From Moorena sp. SIOASIH (lineage in GTDB: Bacteria > Cyanobacteriota > Cyanobacteriia > Cyanobacteriales > Coleofasciculaceae), in NCBI RefSeq assembly GCF_010671925.1, contig NZ_JAAHIH010000008.1:248001-312000 (forward strand): a stretch of 64,000 bases of DNA. Reading direction: 5' to 3'. Shown in pieces: positions 19,404 to 27,954 of this stretch. The notes below the pieces were generated by a model that was not told the DNA's origin, searched no databases, and saw only the letters and a list, made by a program, of their open reading frames with translations. Made by a program: the position numbers and the translations under genes. Numbering within the stretch: position 1 is the first letter of the stretch; every line of letters starts with the position of its first letter.

Positions 19404-20195
19404 TCAAACATAACGATCGCAAAACTCTAAGGCCACAGATACATTGCTGGTTTGCTGGGGATAATCAACAACTGGGCGAGTAATGATAACTAGGGAGATG
19501 CCTAACTCAGCAGCTAGGGCTCGTTTGATATCTTCTCCCCCAGCCACCCCAGACGCCTTGGTGACAACCACAGAGATGTCCCAGTGATGCCAGAGTGCCT
19601 TTTCCAAATCAGCTGGTACCGGAGGACGCAGGGCAATAATTCGATCTGGGCTAAATCCAGATGCGATCGCTACATCAATTGCAGTAACACTCGGGAGAAC
19701 CCTGGCGCATAGGGTTGATTGGTCTTGCCAGTCACGGAATAAGGGTAAATGTTTGTAACCGATGGTCAGTAATACCCGCTGCTGATGGAGATAGTTACCA
19801 GCAATCAGGTCTTGAAAACTATTGAGATAAATTATTGGTGAATTGTCTAGTTCAGAACTTACCTGAGAACTTAGCTGTTGCCGTTCAAAACGCAGGTAAG
19901 GTATATGCCGAGCACAAGCCGCTGAAATCGCTATTTGGGAAATTTCCACTGCATAGGGGTGAGAGGCATCTAGGATCGCTACAATACCATGCTTCTCCAA
20001 AAACTGCTCTAGCCCATTTGTATCTAAACGCCCGACTTGAACCCTTAAATTTGGGGTTTGGGGATAGAGGGATTTAGCCACCGTTGTGGTAACGGTTACT
20101 GTACAGGGCATACCCCTGGATGCGATCGCATTTGCCAGAGTCACACTTTCGGTGGTTCCACCAATCAGCCAAATACCGCCACTGCTATTTACCAC
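19404..20195 (-). CDS. cobK: Cobalt-precorrin-6A / precorrin-6A reductase
   Basis: 263 aa. The N-terminal 'GIWLIGGTTESVTLANAI' is the family's NAD(P)-binding loop; 'ILDASHPYAVEISQIA', 'PYLRFERQQL' and the C-terminal 'VVTKASGVAGGEDIKRALAAELGISLVIITRP' are characteristic CobK/CbiJ segments. The enzyme reduces the corrin macrocycle of precorrin-6A with NADPH in cobalamin synthesis. A small membrane-protein gene ends 2 bp upstream of its ATG, so the two are probably co-transcribed. No other cobalamin gene is in the window; scattered cob genes are usual in cyanobacteria. No cobalamin riboswitch was recognised upstream. Confidence 0.93.
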   Translation of the reverse strand: MVNSSGGIWLIGGTTESVTLANAIASRGMPCTVTVTTTVAKSLYPQTPNLRVQVGRLDTNGLEQFLEKHGIVAILDASHPYAVEISQIAISAACARHIPYLRFERQQLSSQVSSELDNSPIIYLNSFQDLIAGNYLHQQRVLLTIGYKHLPLFRDWQDQSTLCARVLPSVTAIDVAIASGFSPDRIIALRPPVPADLEKALWHHWDISVVVTKASGVAGGEDIKRALAAELGISLVIITRPVVDYPQQTSNVSVALEFCDRYV

Positions 20196-20197
20196 TC

Positions 20198-20392
20198 CTA
20201 TCTGCCCTTAAGGGCTTTAGTAAAGTTTTTGCGATAGGACTTATTAGCAACGATTAAAGCTGGCCACAACAGTGACAATGCTATCCGATTGGTTAAACTC
20301 CGGCTGAAGTCAGTCCGCTCAAACCCCCTCCAGAATTTCCACACGCCATACCCATAGACTACCAGTAACCCGAAGACAATTAAGTTAGCCAT
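20198..20392 (-). CDS. Small single-pass membrane protein upstream of cobK
   Basis: 64 aa. Residues about 3-22 ('LIVFGLLVVYGYGVWKFW') form one membrane helix. A basic region and a second weakly hydrophobic stretch ('IALSLLWPALIVA') follow, and the tail is very basic (KSYRKNFTKALKGR). The stop lies 2 bp before the cobK start, and the composition is that of a real membrane protein, which supports it as a gene. I do not recognise a named family, though similar short proteins occur in cyanobacteria. A role in cobalamin synthesis is not implied beyond co-transcription. Confidence 0.6.
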   Translation of the reverse strand: MANLIVFGLLVVYGYGVWKFWRGFERTDFSRSLTNRIALSLLWPALIVANKSYRKNFTKALKGR

Positions 20393-21037
20393 TCATCAAA
20401 AATCTTGCCATATTTGGAAACCCCGTCTCAATTAAGATAGGCCTCTCGCCTGACAGGGAGGAGAAGCGAGCCCTTGGGCCGGTTTTAACTACCGTCCATG
20501 AATCTGGGTAGAAGACATTTGGCTATTGTGACATGGTTTATCACTTCCGGTGCTTTTTATAAGATAATTTTTATATTAATGATAATTTTACCTTATCAAG
20601 CCAGTGTTAGACCATGACCTCAATACCATAAGTGTGTAGGTTAATCAACCGAATTGATTCGGATTACAGCTCAAAGTAGCATTGATCCAGATCCAGTTTC
20701 TCTAGTCTTCATTTGTGGTGTCACCCTTAGGAGTTACAGACTAGCCAAACTCAGTAGTCATGATTACCTGAGTGAAGAAGGAGCGGGTCAACACGCGATC
20801 TTTCTTCTCAGGGAGGAGGAAACTTGGCGACACCAGTGTCGTTAGTTATGGTTCCGCCAGTCTTTGTCGAAAGCACTATTTTATGAATCACTATCGACTA
20901 GGCCATACCAAAATCACGGTTTTCAGATCAAGTCACTGTTTGTGGAGGAAAGTACTTCACTAAAAAAAGCCCATAAAAAGACAAATGAACGTAGACAACA
21001 TGATCAAACCCCTTAACGGGTTAAAAGAGGAGGAATT
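20393..21037. other. Intergenic region between divergent genes; no gene recognised
   Basis: 645 bp between the small membrane-protein gene (minus) and the guanylyltransferase gene (plus). It carries GC-rich self-complementary text at about 20440-20490 (GCCTCTCGCC...GGAGAAGCGAG) and again at about 20775-20850. These could fold as 5' leaders, but no known riboswitch class was recognised. A strong Shine-Dalgarno, AGAGGAGGA, sits at about 21026-21034, just before the plus-strand ATG. Short frames here look non-coding. Confidence 0.4.
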
Positions 21038-23575
21038 ATGCGAGCAGTGCTGATGGCTGGTGGTTCAGGAACACGGCTCAGACCGTTGACCTGTGATCTG
21101 CCCAAGCCCATGGTGCCAATCCTGAATCGACCCATTGCTGAACATATTGTTAATCTACTCAAACGGCACAATATCACTGAGGTCATTGCCACTCTGTACT
21201 ATCTCCCAGATGTCATGCGGGACTACTTCCAAGACGGCAGTGACTTTGGGGTAAAGATGACCTATGCGGTAGAAGAAGAACAGCCTCTGGGGACTGCAGG
21301 TTGTGTTAAAAATATTTCCGAATTACTCAATGAAACCTTTTTAGTCATTAGTGGCGATAGCATCACCGACTTTGATTTGACTGCTGCGATCGAATTTCAT
21401 AAAGCTAAGAAATCAAAGGCGACATTAATCCTAACTCGCGTTCCCAATCCCGTTGAGTTCGGGGTGGTGATCACCGATAAGGAAATGCGCATCCGCCGAT
21501 TTTTGGAAAAACCTTCGACCTCAGAAATTTTTTCCGATACTGTTAACACTGGCACTTACATTCTTGAACCATCGGTTCTAGAGTACCTGCCATCAAATGA
21601 GGAATGTGACTTTTCCAAAGACCTGTTTCCGAAACTCCTCGAGAAAGATGAGCCAATGTATGGCTATGTGGCTGAGGGATATTGGTGTGATGTCGGTCAC
21701 CTGGAGGCTTACCGAGAAGCCCAGTATGACGGCTTAATGAATAAAGTCACACTAGACTTTGCTTACCCAGAACAATCCTCAGGAATGTGGGTGGGACAAA
21801 ATACCTATATCGACCCTACTGCCAAGATTGAAACCCCAGTACTAATTGGTAGCAACTGCCGGATTGGTCCAAACGCCCACATCGAAGCAGGAACAGTAAT
21901 TGGCGATAATGTTACCATCTCTGCCTACGCTAACCTGAAACGACCGATTATTTGGAATGGAGCGTTGATTGGTGAAGAGGTTAATCTGAGTGCCTGCACC
22001 ATTTCAAGGGGAACCCGGGTAGACCGTCGTGCTCAAGTTTTCGAAGGTGCCGTTGTCGGTTCCCTGTCTAAAGTGGGAGAAGAAGCTCAAATTAGTCCCA
22101 CTGTAAGGGTTTGGCCAAGTAAAACTATAGAATCAGGTGCAACATTGAATATCAATTTAATTTGGGGCAACACTGCCCAACGGAATCTTTTTGGTCAGCG
22201 GGGTGTCCAAGGCTTAGCCAACATCGATATTACTCCTGAATTTGCCGTTAAGTTGGGAGCTGCTTATGGGTCTACCTTAAAACTAGGCTCCCAAGTATCA
22301 CTTTCCCGTGACCAGCGTAGTATCTGTCGCATGGTGACCCGGTCTTTGATTGGGGGATTGATGTCTGTGGGTGTCGATGTCCAGAACCTAGATGCAACCG
22401 CAATTCCGGTGGCTCGAACCGTGGTACCAACCCTAGGGGTTGAGGGAGGTATCCATGTGCGAGTGCATCCTGACCGACCAGATCATATCCTGATCGAAGT
22501 TATTGATGCCAAGGGAATTAATATCAGCAAGGGTAAAGAGAAAAAAATTGAGGGGGCTTACTTTAAAGAAGACCTAAGACGAGTCCAGATCAATGATATC
22601 GGCAATGTTAACTACCCGATCCAGTTAATCGATATCTACGGTACTGCCTTTGAGAAGCATCTCAATGTAGAGGCAATTCGCAACAGTGGTTCTAAGGTAG
22701 TTATTGACTATGCTTATGCCGTCTCTGGTGCAGTGTTACCCCGACTGTTAGCGAAATTTGGTGCTGATGCAGTAGTCCTCAATGCCAGTTTGAAACAAAC
22801 AGCTATCTCCACAGAAGAACGAGAGAGTTTGCTCAATCAGCTGGGTCAGGTGGTCGAGGCCCTAAAAGCCAATTTTGGCGTGCAGGTCTCTGCTAATGGG
22901 GAACAGCTGATTTTGGTGGATGAATCGGGAATGTCGATTCGAGGTGAGGTATTGACTGCACTGATGGTCAATATTATGTTAACCTCTAATCCCAGGGGCA
23001 CTGTGGTGGTTCCAGTTCAGACATCAAGTGCGGTGGAACAAATTGCCCGACAGCATGATGGCAAGGTGATCCGCACCAAAGCTAACCCCACAGCATTGAT
23101 GGAAGCATCTCAAAGCAACCCCAATGTGGTATTGGGAGGCAGTTGGGACATGGGCTTTATTTTCCCCCAACTACATCCAGGCTTTGATGCCATGTTTGGA
23201 ATCGCCAAGTTGATCGAGATGCTGACAGTCCAAGAGCGATCGCTTGCTGATATTCGCGCTGAGCTCCCGCGCGTATGGTACAAAACCGTTACCCTGCGCT
23301 GTCCTTGGACAGTTAAGGGTAGCCTGATGCGTCATCTGGTCGAAACCCATCCCAGTGAGCAGCTCGAACTTGTTGATGGAGTTAAAATTATCAACGCGCA
23401 AAATGATAACTGGGTGTTGATTTTACCCGATGCTGGCGAACCCTTGGTTCATATTTTTGCCAACAGCGATGACCGGGATTGGGCCGAGGAAAACCTCAAG
23501 CATTATCGCAACCATGTTCAGGAATTCGTTGAAAAAGAACAAGGTGTAGAAGCGCAACCTTCAGCCGTGTCATAA
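21038..23575 (+). CDS. Mannose-1-phosphate guanylyltransferase / phosphomannomutase-like fusion
   Basis: 845 aa. Residues 1-240 are a nucleotidyltransferase: 'MAGGSGTRLRPLT', 'PKPMVPILNRP' and 'GDSITDFD' (metal-binding Asp). About 255-365 is a left-handed beta-helix of hexapeptide repeats ('IGSNCRIGPNAHIEAGTVIGDNV'). About 380-830 is a phosphohexomutase-like domain. GDP-mannose pyrophosphorylases make GDP-mannose for polysaccharide and glycolipid synthesis. The mutase part has no recognisable TASHN phosphoserine loop: where it is expected the text reads 'HVRVHPDRPDH'. It may therefore be catalytically dead and regulatory. A very strong AGAGGAGGA ribosome site precedes the ATG. It stands alone; it could supply GDP-mannose to the glycosyltransferases elsewhere in the window. 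Confidence 0.9.
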   Translation: MRAVLMAGGSGTRLRPLTCDLPKPMVPILNRPIAEHIVNLLKRHNITEVIATLYYLPDVMRDYFQDGSDFGVKMTYAVEEEQPLGTAGCVKNISELLNETFLVISGDSITDFDLTAAIEFHKAKKSKATLILTRVPNPVEFGVVITDKEMRIRRFLEKPSTSEIFSDTVNTGTYILEPSVLEYLPSNEECDFSKDLFPKLLEKDEPMYGYVAEGYWCDVGHLEAYREAQYDGLMNKVTLDFAYPEQSSGMWVGQNTYIDPTAKIETPVLIGSNCRIGPNAHIEAGTVIGDNVTISAYANLKRPIIWNGALIGEEVNLSACTISRGTRVDRRAQVFEGAVVGSLSKVGEEAQISPTVRVWPSKTIESGATLNINLIWGNTAQRNLFGQRGVQGLANIDITPEFAVKLGAAYGSTLKLGSQVSLSRDQRSICRMVTRSLIGGLMSVGVDVQNLDATAIPVARTVVPTLGVEGGIHVRVHPDRPDHILIEVIDAKGINISKGKEKKIEGAYFKEDLRRVQINDIGNVNYPIQLIDIYGTAFEKHLNVEAIRNSGSKVVIDYAYAVSGAVLPRLLAKFGADAVVLNASLKQTAISTEERESLLNQLGQVVEALKANFGVQVSANGEQLILVDESGMSIRGEVLTALMVNIMLTSNPRGTVVVPVQTSSAVEQIARQHDGKVIRTKANPTALMEASQSNPNVVLGGSWDMGFIFPQLHPGFDAMFGIAKLIEMLTVQERSLADIRAELPRVWYKTVTLRCPWTVKGSLMRHLVETHPSEQLELVDGVKIINAQNDNWVLILPDAGEPLVHIFANSDDRDWAEENLKHYRNHVQEFVEKEQGVEAQPSAVS

Positions 23576-23595
23576 ATCGGATTGATCGGCTGTTC

Positions 23596-23745
23596 ACAGG
23601 TAAGCTATCAGCTATCAGCGTGTCGCGTATCAGCTATCAGCTATCAGCTAATGCGCTACGGGAACAGTTTATGCCCACAGCGCACGCTACACCGAACAGC
23701 TTTTGAATAAAATAAGCTGACGGCTGATAGCTGACGGCTGAATGC
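23596..23745. repeat. AGCTATCAGC repeat cluster
   Basis: Several copies of GCTATCAGC, then 'TAATGCGCTACGGGAACAG', 'GCGCACGCTACACCGAACAG' and CTGACGGCTGA units. It is the same modular family as at 19038-19376 and begins about 20 bp after the stop of the guanylyltransferase fusion. The following 23820-24040 region holds further simple repeats: GTTAGTGATTAGTG units, then CCCGACT repeats at 24005-24030. Confidence 0.75.
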
Positions 23746-24163
23746 TTACGTTAACAGGCATAGCGGTGGAAAACTGAGAGTGTTTGTAGACCTCAAAGGA
23801 AAGCCGCTACGCCATTGTTGGTAGTTAGTTAATTGTTGGTAGGTAGTGATTAGTGTTAGTGATTAGTGGTTAGTTAGAGTGCTCTGAAAGACAACTAATT
23901 ACTAAGCACTAACCACTACTATAAACTTTAATACTATAGCGCTAGTTTTGATGACTATAACGGTTGTCTTATTAATAAGCCACACAGGATTTTTACCTGT
24001 TCCCAACTCCCGACTCCCGACTCCCGACTCCCTAAAACCCCCCGTTAAATGATAACCATCTCCCTCCCCAGGAAGGTTAAGTTCACTCAAAGAAAAACCA
24101 AAAGTATTGGTACACTTGTTCTATAATAAGGAGTCAACACTGAAAGGACAAGGGAGATACGAG

Positions 24164-24751
24164 ATGAACAGCTGCATTTTAATGGCACAAATTATTCAGG
24201 ATCCAGAACTCCGTTACACCTCAGAGAATCAGATACCCCTGACTCAGATGCTAGTACAATTCGCCGGTCTCAAGGCTGAGGAATCCCCATCAACCTTAAA
24301 AGTGGTAGGTTGGGGGGAATATTTGGCTAATGAAATTAAAACAAACTATTCCACAGGCGATCGCGTGGTGATTGAAGGTAGCTTAAGGATGAATGTGATT
24401 GAGCGACCAGAAGGGTTCAAGGAAAAACGGGCAGAATTGAATGTTTCCCGGATTCACAAATTGGGAACAGATGATCACTTCGAGCCACACGTCATGGCCT
24501 CGGACAGAACTTTCCAGCATACCCCAGAACCATCCCGTCCCCAAACCCATGATAAGGTTGTATCGATGGAGCAACATCGGATGTCGTCATCTGTGTCTTT
24601 TCCTAGCAATACCGAACAAGATTTTGCTTATACCAGCACTGAACAAAATACTGAGCAAAGTTTTGAGTCTTCTTTTGGGTCTTCATCTCCTCAAAACCCA
24701 ACCTCTGGTAACCCTAGTCATCAACAAGATTTAGATGATATTCCCTTTTAG
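24164..24751 (+). CDS. ssb: Single-stranded DNA-binding protein, divergent cyanobacterial type
   Basis: 195 aa from the ATG at 24164, which has a GGGAG ribosome site and begins 'MNSCILMAQIIQDPELRYT' like other SSB proteins; upstream in-frame codons (from 24107) look non-conserved. Residues 1-105 form the OB fold that wraps single-stranded DNA ('PLTQMLVQFAGL', 'VVGWGEYLANEI', 'GDRVVIEGSL'). A Ser/Gln/Asn-rich disordered linker follows. The protein ends in the acidic, Phe-terminated tip 'DLDDIPF', which docks partner repair and replication proteins. A TATAGC-bounded repeat element begins 17 bp after the stop. Likely an accessory SSB rather than the main one, since the OB domain is divergent. 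Confidence 0.9.
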   Translation: MNSCILMAQIIQDPELRYTSENQIPLTQMLVQFAGLKAEESPSTLKVVGWGEYLANEIKTNYSTGDRVVIEGSLRMNVIERPEGFKEKRAELNVSRIHKLGTDDHFEPHVMASDRTFQHTPEPSRPQTHDKVVSMEQHRMSSSVSFPSNTEQDFAYTSTEQNTEQSFESSFGSSSPQNPTSGNPSHQQDLDDIPF

Positions 24752-24768
24752 TTATTCGGAGCAAAGAT

Positions 24769-24897
24769 TATAGCGTTTATCATAGTTATGAGGTACACAA
24801 AATGTTTTACCTCTTCCCTCTTCCCTGCTCCCTGCTCCCTGCTCCCTGCTCCCTAAAACCCAGGACTCTGTACCTCACCCAAATAATAATTGCTATA
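24769..24897. repeat. TATAGC-type inverted-repeat element with CCCTGCT array (copy 1)
   Basis: 129 bp. The left end TATAGCGTTTATC...GAGGTACA (24769-24797) and right end TGTACCTCA...ATTGCTATA (24869-24897) are imperfect 29-bp inverted repeats. Between them lie tandem CCCTCTT/CCCTGCT units and CCCTAAAACCC. It fills the gap between ssb (17 bp) and the next gene's GTG (4 bp). Same family as 26484-26700, 51062-51230 and 52906-53031. Confidence 0.8.
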
Positions 24898-24901
24898 AAT
24901 T

Positions 24902-25192
24902 GTGTTTCAACTCCTTTACGTACTGATCTATGCCCTCCAGCCTTATCTAAACCTGATTTGCTTTTGTTTGGCTTGGGGGATAACGATGATTCTAGCTTGG
25001 ACGGTTTTGTCAGCAGTCCGAGAAAGTTTTGCTGTTGCCAAACGACTGCATCAAATTCCCTGTTCTAACTGTCAGTTTTTTACTGGTGATTACCGTCTTA
25101 AATGTACCGTGCATCCCTCTGTTGCTAATTCTGAGGCAGCCATCAATTGTAGGGACTTTTGTGCAAAAAATAATTACATGACTAGAGTTTAG
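24902..25192 (+). CDS. Small membrane protein with a C-terminal cysteine motif
   Basis: 96 aa from a GTG at 24902. Residues about 3-38 are hydrophobic with one or two membrane helices. The second half is soluble and has four Cys in a metal-site-like pattern: 'IPCSNCQFFTGDYRLKCTVHP' region, then 'NCRDF'. The pattern CxxC...C...C suggests a small zinc or Fe-S knuckle (inference). I recall similar short proteins across cyanobacteria but no named function. The start codon lies 4 bp after a repeat element, so its promoter and leader come from that element or from ssb read-through. An internal ATG at 24986 would remove most of the membrane part and is less likely. Confidence 0.7.
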   Translation: MFQLLYVLIYALQPYLNLICFCLAWGITMILAWTVLSAVRESFAVAKRLHQIPCSNCQFFTGDYRLKCTVHPSVANSEAAINCRDFCAKNNYMTRV

Positions 25193-25246
25193 CAGACTCG
25201 AGAGTAATGCCATGGGCTTCATCCTTGCTAGTGGGGAGGGAGCCTA

Positions 25247-25393
25247 TATAGCAATCCTAAATTATGTAATGTATTTGTAAAATCACTGGAATTGTTAAAA
25301 ACTGGTGCTTTCTCCCTTCCCTTCTGCCATATGCCGTTTGCTTCCTGCCTTAAAGCAGACCATTTCTTTCGCAAATCAGATAGGATTGCTATA
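25247..25393. repeat. TATAGCAATCCTA inverted-repeat element
   Basis: 147 bp bounded by TATAGCAATCCTAA on the left and its imperfect complement (CAGATAGGATTGCTATA) on the right. Inside is a pyrimidine-rich stretch with CTTCCTGCCTT units. The left-end sequence TATAGCAATCCTAA is repeated at once at 25394. A second, partial copy of the right half ('CACTGG...TATTAAAAACTAG...CAGATAGGATTGCTATA') lies at about 32300-32421. It sits just before the lipase gene. Confidence 0.7.
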
Positions 25394-25421
25394 TATAGCA
25401 ATCCTAATGAAAGCATGCGTG

Positions 25422-26366
25422 ATGGATAAGACAATTACTTACCTCACAACTGCTGACCTTGATCACACCAGGGCCATCGTTTTAGCGCAAGCAAGCGGTC
25501 TAACTTATGATGCTTTTGATAAGCAAAACCCTGCTGAGTGTCTTGAGGTGTCTCCACCGGATGGTTATGATTTTGTAGACTACTGGACTGGTGTTGATGC
25601 GATTTTTAATAAATACAAAACTGTTGAGTGTTATGGTCTAGTGTTTCGATCTCAGCAGTCTCCTTACACTTATATATTTGCTTTTAGAGGTACTTCTTCG
25701 ACAGAGGATCTAATAGATAATTTTGGTGTTAATCATACAACATTTTTACCTTATCAGGAAGATGTTGTAGTGCCATCTGAGCTTAGGGTTGAATCAGGTT
25801 TCTACCATATCTATTCCAATAGTGATGGGAACACACCCTCGATGCAGAATCAGGTGTTTGCCCTAGTTGATAAATACCAAGCATCTGAAAAACCGATCGA
25901 TACTCTGTATATTACTGGCCATAGTTTAGGAGCTACACTGAGCACGTTCTTCACACTTGATATGGCGTTGTCTAGACCAGATATCAAGTCTGTAAGCTAC
26001 AACTATGCTTCCCCTCGTGTAGGCAACCAAGCATTTGTAGAATTTTATCAACAACAGGCACCTCAACAAAACCCGGAGACACGAACTATTCGTATCCAAA
26101 ATGTTTATGATAAAGTTCCTTGTGTCCCATATAAACCTGAAAGATACCAGCATTTGCCCTATGCTTATCTAGTTTCATTTTCTCGAGACAACTTAATGGG
26201 TAAATTTGAGATTATCGACAATCATCATCGCAAAAATTATACAACTGTTGTGAATTGTGCGTTGGAAAGTGAAAGTGGCTTTTGTGAGGGAAGCTTTGAC
26301 TACGATCAGGGCAAAAAGATGAAGTCGGTGAAACCAGATCCTAGTACAGTTTGTACATATTGGTAG
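25422..26366 (+). CDS. Class 3 (Rhizomucor-type) lipase family protein
   Basis: 314 aa from ATG 25422 ('MDKTITYLTTADLD'); an ATG five codons upstream (25407) is equally possible, while the longer frame reads out of a repeat element. The alpha/beta-hydrolase nucleophile elbow is 'TGHSLGA' (Ser168). The oxyanion segment is 'FAFRGTSSTED'. A candidate Asp lies in 'VYDKVPCVP' and the His in 'RYQHLPYAY'. 'SYNYASPRVGN' is a class 3 lipase hallmark. It would hydrolyse acylglycerols or phospholipids. No signal peptide is seen, so it may be intracellular. The convergent neighbour is a phosphatidylserine-decarboxylase-like gene, raising a possible shared lipid context, but they are separated by repeats and on opposite strands. 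Confidence 0.85.
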   Translation: MDKTITYLTTADLDHTRAIVLAQASGLTYDAFDKQNPAECLEVSPPDGYDFVDYWTGVDAIFNKYKTVECYGLVFRSQQSPYTYIFAFRGTSSTEDLIDNFGVNHTTFLPYQEDVVVPSELRVESGFYHIYSNSDGNTPSMQNQVFALVDKYQASEKPIDTLYITGHSLGATLSTFFTLDMALSRPDIKSVSYNYASPRVGNQAFVEFYQQQAPQQNPETRTIRIQNVYDKVPCVPYKPERYQHLPYAYLVSFSRDNLMGKFEIIDNHHRKNYTTVVNCALESESGFCEGSFDYDQGKKMKSVKPDPSTVCTYW

Positions 26367-26405
26367 CTTTTGGTCTGGGCTTGTATCCGAGGGGGATGAT
26401 GTGTA

Positions 26406-26700
26406 ATCAAAGGGAACAGGGAACAGGGAACAGGGAACAGGGAACAGAAAAGAGGCAAGAGGAACCCACCCCTAACCCCCTGATATAGCGTTTATAGGAC
26501 TCATGAGGTACAGTCTTCTTTGACGTTGATTCCCTGTTTTAATGCAGCGCATCGCTATTCCCTCTTATCTCTTCCCTGTTCCCTGTTCCCGTCTTGATGC
26601 AGTCGCTCATGGGGGAAACCCCCAAGACCGCGCTGCATCGCTGTTCCCTGTTCCCTAAAATCTAGAAATTGTGTACCTCACAAGTCGTAGAATTGCTATA
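26406..26700. repeat. GGGAACA array followed by TATAGC-type element (copy 2)
   Basis: Tandem GGGAACA units at 26409-26447 precede an inverted-repeat element at 26484-26700 (TATAGCGTTTATAGG...GAGGTACA at left, TGTACCTCACAAG...TTGCTATA at right). Its interior has CCCTGTT arrays interrupted by a hairpin-forming insert at about 26592-26640 (GATGCAG...GGGGGAAACCCCC...CTGCATC). It ends 6 bp from the stop codon of the convergent decarboxylase gene. Confidence 0.75.
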
Positions 26701-26706
26701 AATTGC

Positions 26707-27954
26707 TTATCTGGCTAAATAAGCAATCCGATTCAAGAAACGACTCTTCCGTGTCTTGGTTAACTTCACGTCTGCTTCTGCTTCACCAAGCAGGAATCCA
26801 ATTTGCTGCCCTTGTAGGATATTTAATGAGGGGAAACGATCTTTTTCAAACAAAAGAATGTTTAAGGATCCACCATACTGAAAGTACCCTATTTTTTCGC
26901 CTTTTGTAATCGGAACGGGGCTTGCAGAAGTGACATTCTTGAATCGATCCTCAAATATCACTGAAGCGATGGTGTTCAATCCTACCGGTATCATCGCCAC
27001 ATGACCATAGTTGGCGGTTTCGATCACTAAATAGCCGCGACGAAAATGTTCAAATACACTGTAGGAATATCCATAACCAACGTTGTCATCGTTTAACAAG
27101 CCCGGAAAATTATCGATACCAAAATATTCGCCTGCGACATCTTCGTTAGACTCTACAACCGTGCCAGATACAGGTGCATGGTAGTGATGATAAGTATCGG
27201 GCATGAGGATACAAGAAACAGCTGTACCTCCATCAAAGTTTTGGGCAAAACTTGAGTTATTCAAAAGCTCCACAACATTTAAATATACTGTTTTTACAGA
27301 TATTTTTGTTTCTAGGGTTAAGTCGTTAACAATCATATTGATAACGCTATCTGCTGGAGCCACGACCACAGAGTCGTCATCGGGTGAAGTAATCGGTCTT
27401 GGATTAGCTTCTGGGTTTAGATTCCGGGCAAAAAATTGATTAAAATTCTCAAATCCTAGATAAGGGTCTTCCTGATTTGGGCAATAAAACTCAGAACAGA
27501 CTGCCGTTGCACCACCAAGCTCATTAACCCATGTCTTAATAAGTTCTTGGGAGTCAGTAGAATCAAAGTATTTGCCGCGCACTTCTACAAAATATGCGGT
27601 CATCTGATAACCAGCACCTTTGGTCACAAAGGCCAAGCCGTATTCATTTTTATAATATAGCCAGCTAAACTTTTGGATATAATCTAATCCAGTGGGAACT
27701 AATGGTTCCCAAACGTACCAATCTGTAAAGAATTGGCACAAGTCATCTATTGTTTTGTTTCGCCAATCATAGGTGTAATTTCCGTCTGGATCATCTTCTA
27801 AAATTTCCTCGGGAATTGGTTTGACATTTTCCACCGCTGCATCGAAATAGGTTTGAAAACCTTTCGTGTCTTCAGTGTACCACTGATTTATAGTCGCGAG
27901 AAACTGTTGAAATTCTGGATTTTCAGGATTTGGTGTTCTGGGCTGTGTAGTCAT
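26707..27954 (-). CDS. Phosphatidylserine-decarboxylase-like pyruvoyl enzyme
   Basis: 415 aa. The C-terminal ~240 residues are the PSD fold: 'VVVAPADSVI' (Asp of the self-cleavage triad), 'PDTYHHYHAPVSGTV' (His motif), and 'YGGSLNILLFEK' with Gly-Gly-Ser at 361-363, where autocleavage would create the pyruvoyl group on Ser363. The N-terminal ~170 residues ('FQQFLATINQWYTED', 'FTDWYVWEPLVPTG') are an extra domain absent from ordinary bacterial PSDs, which use an LGST site and are shorter. It resembles the longer eukaryote/PsiD-like branch, some members of which decarboxylate amino acids instead of phosphatidylserine. Phospholipid or small-molecule substrate cannot be decided. No membrane segment is visible. 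A repeat element ends 6 bp after the stop. Confidence 0.8.
   Translation of the reverse strand: MTTQPRTPNPENPEFQQFLATINQWYTEDTKGFQTYFDAAVENVKPIPEEILEDDPDGNYTYDWRNKTIDDLCQFFTDWYVWEPLVPTGLDYIQKFSWLYYKNEYGLAFVTKGAGYQMTAYFVEVRGKYFDSTDSQELIKTWVNELGGATAVCSEFYCPNQEDPYLGFENFNQFFARNLNPEANPRPITSPDDDSVVVAPADSVINMIVNDLTLETKISVKTVYLNVVELLNNSSFAQNFDGGTAVSCILMPDTYHHYHAPVSGTVVESNEDVAGEYFGIDNFPGLLNDDNVGYGYSYSVFEHFRRGYLVIETANYGHVAMIPVGLNTIASVIFEDRFKNVTSASPVPITKGEKIGYFQYGGSLNILLFEKDRFPSLNILQGQQIGFLLGEAEADVKLTKTRKSRFLNRIAYLAR

Noticed and set aside
20393..20520. Possible cobalamin riboswitch upstream of the cobK operon
   Set aside because: No GCCACTG B12-box-like motif was found on the coding strand; the self-complementary GC-rich text does not match the class.
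20654..20963. Two short plus-strand frames upstream of the guanylyltransferase fusion
   Set aside because: They overlap each other in different frames, lack ribosome sites and look like leader or structured RNA sequence.
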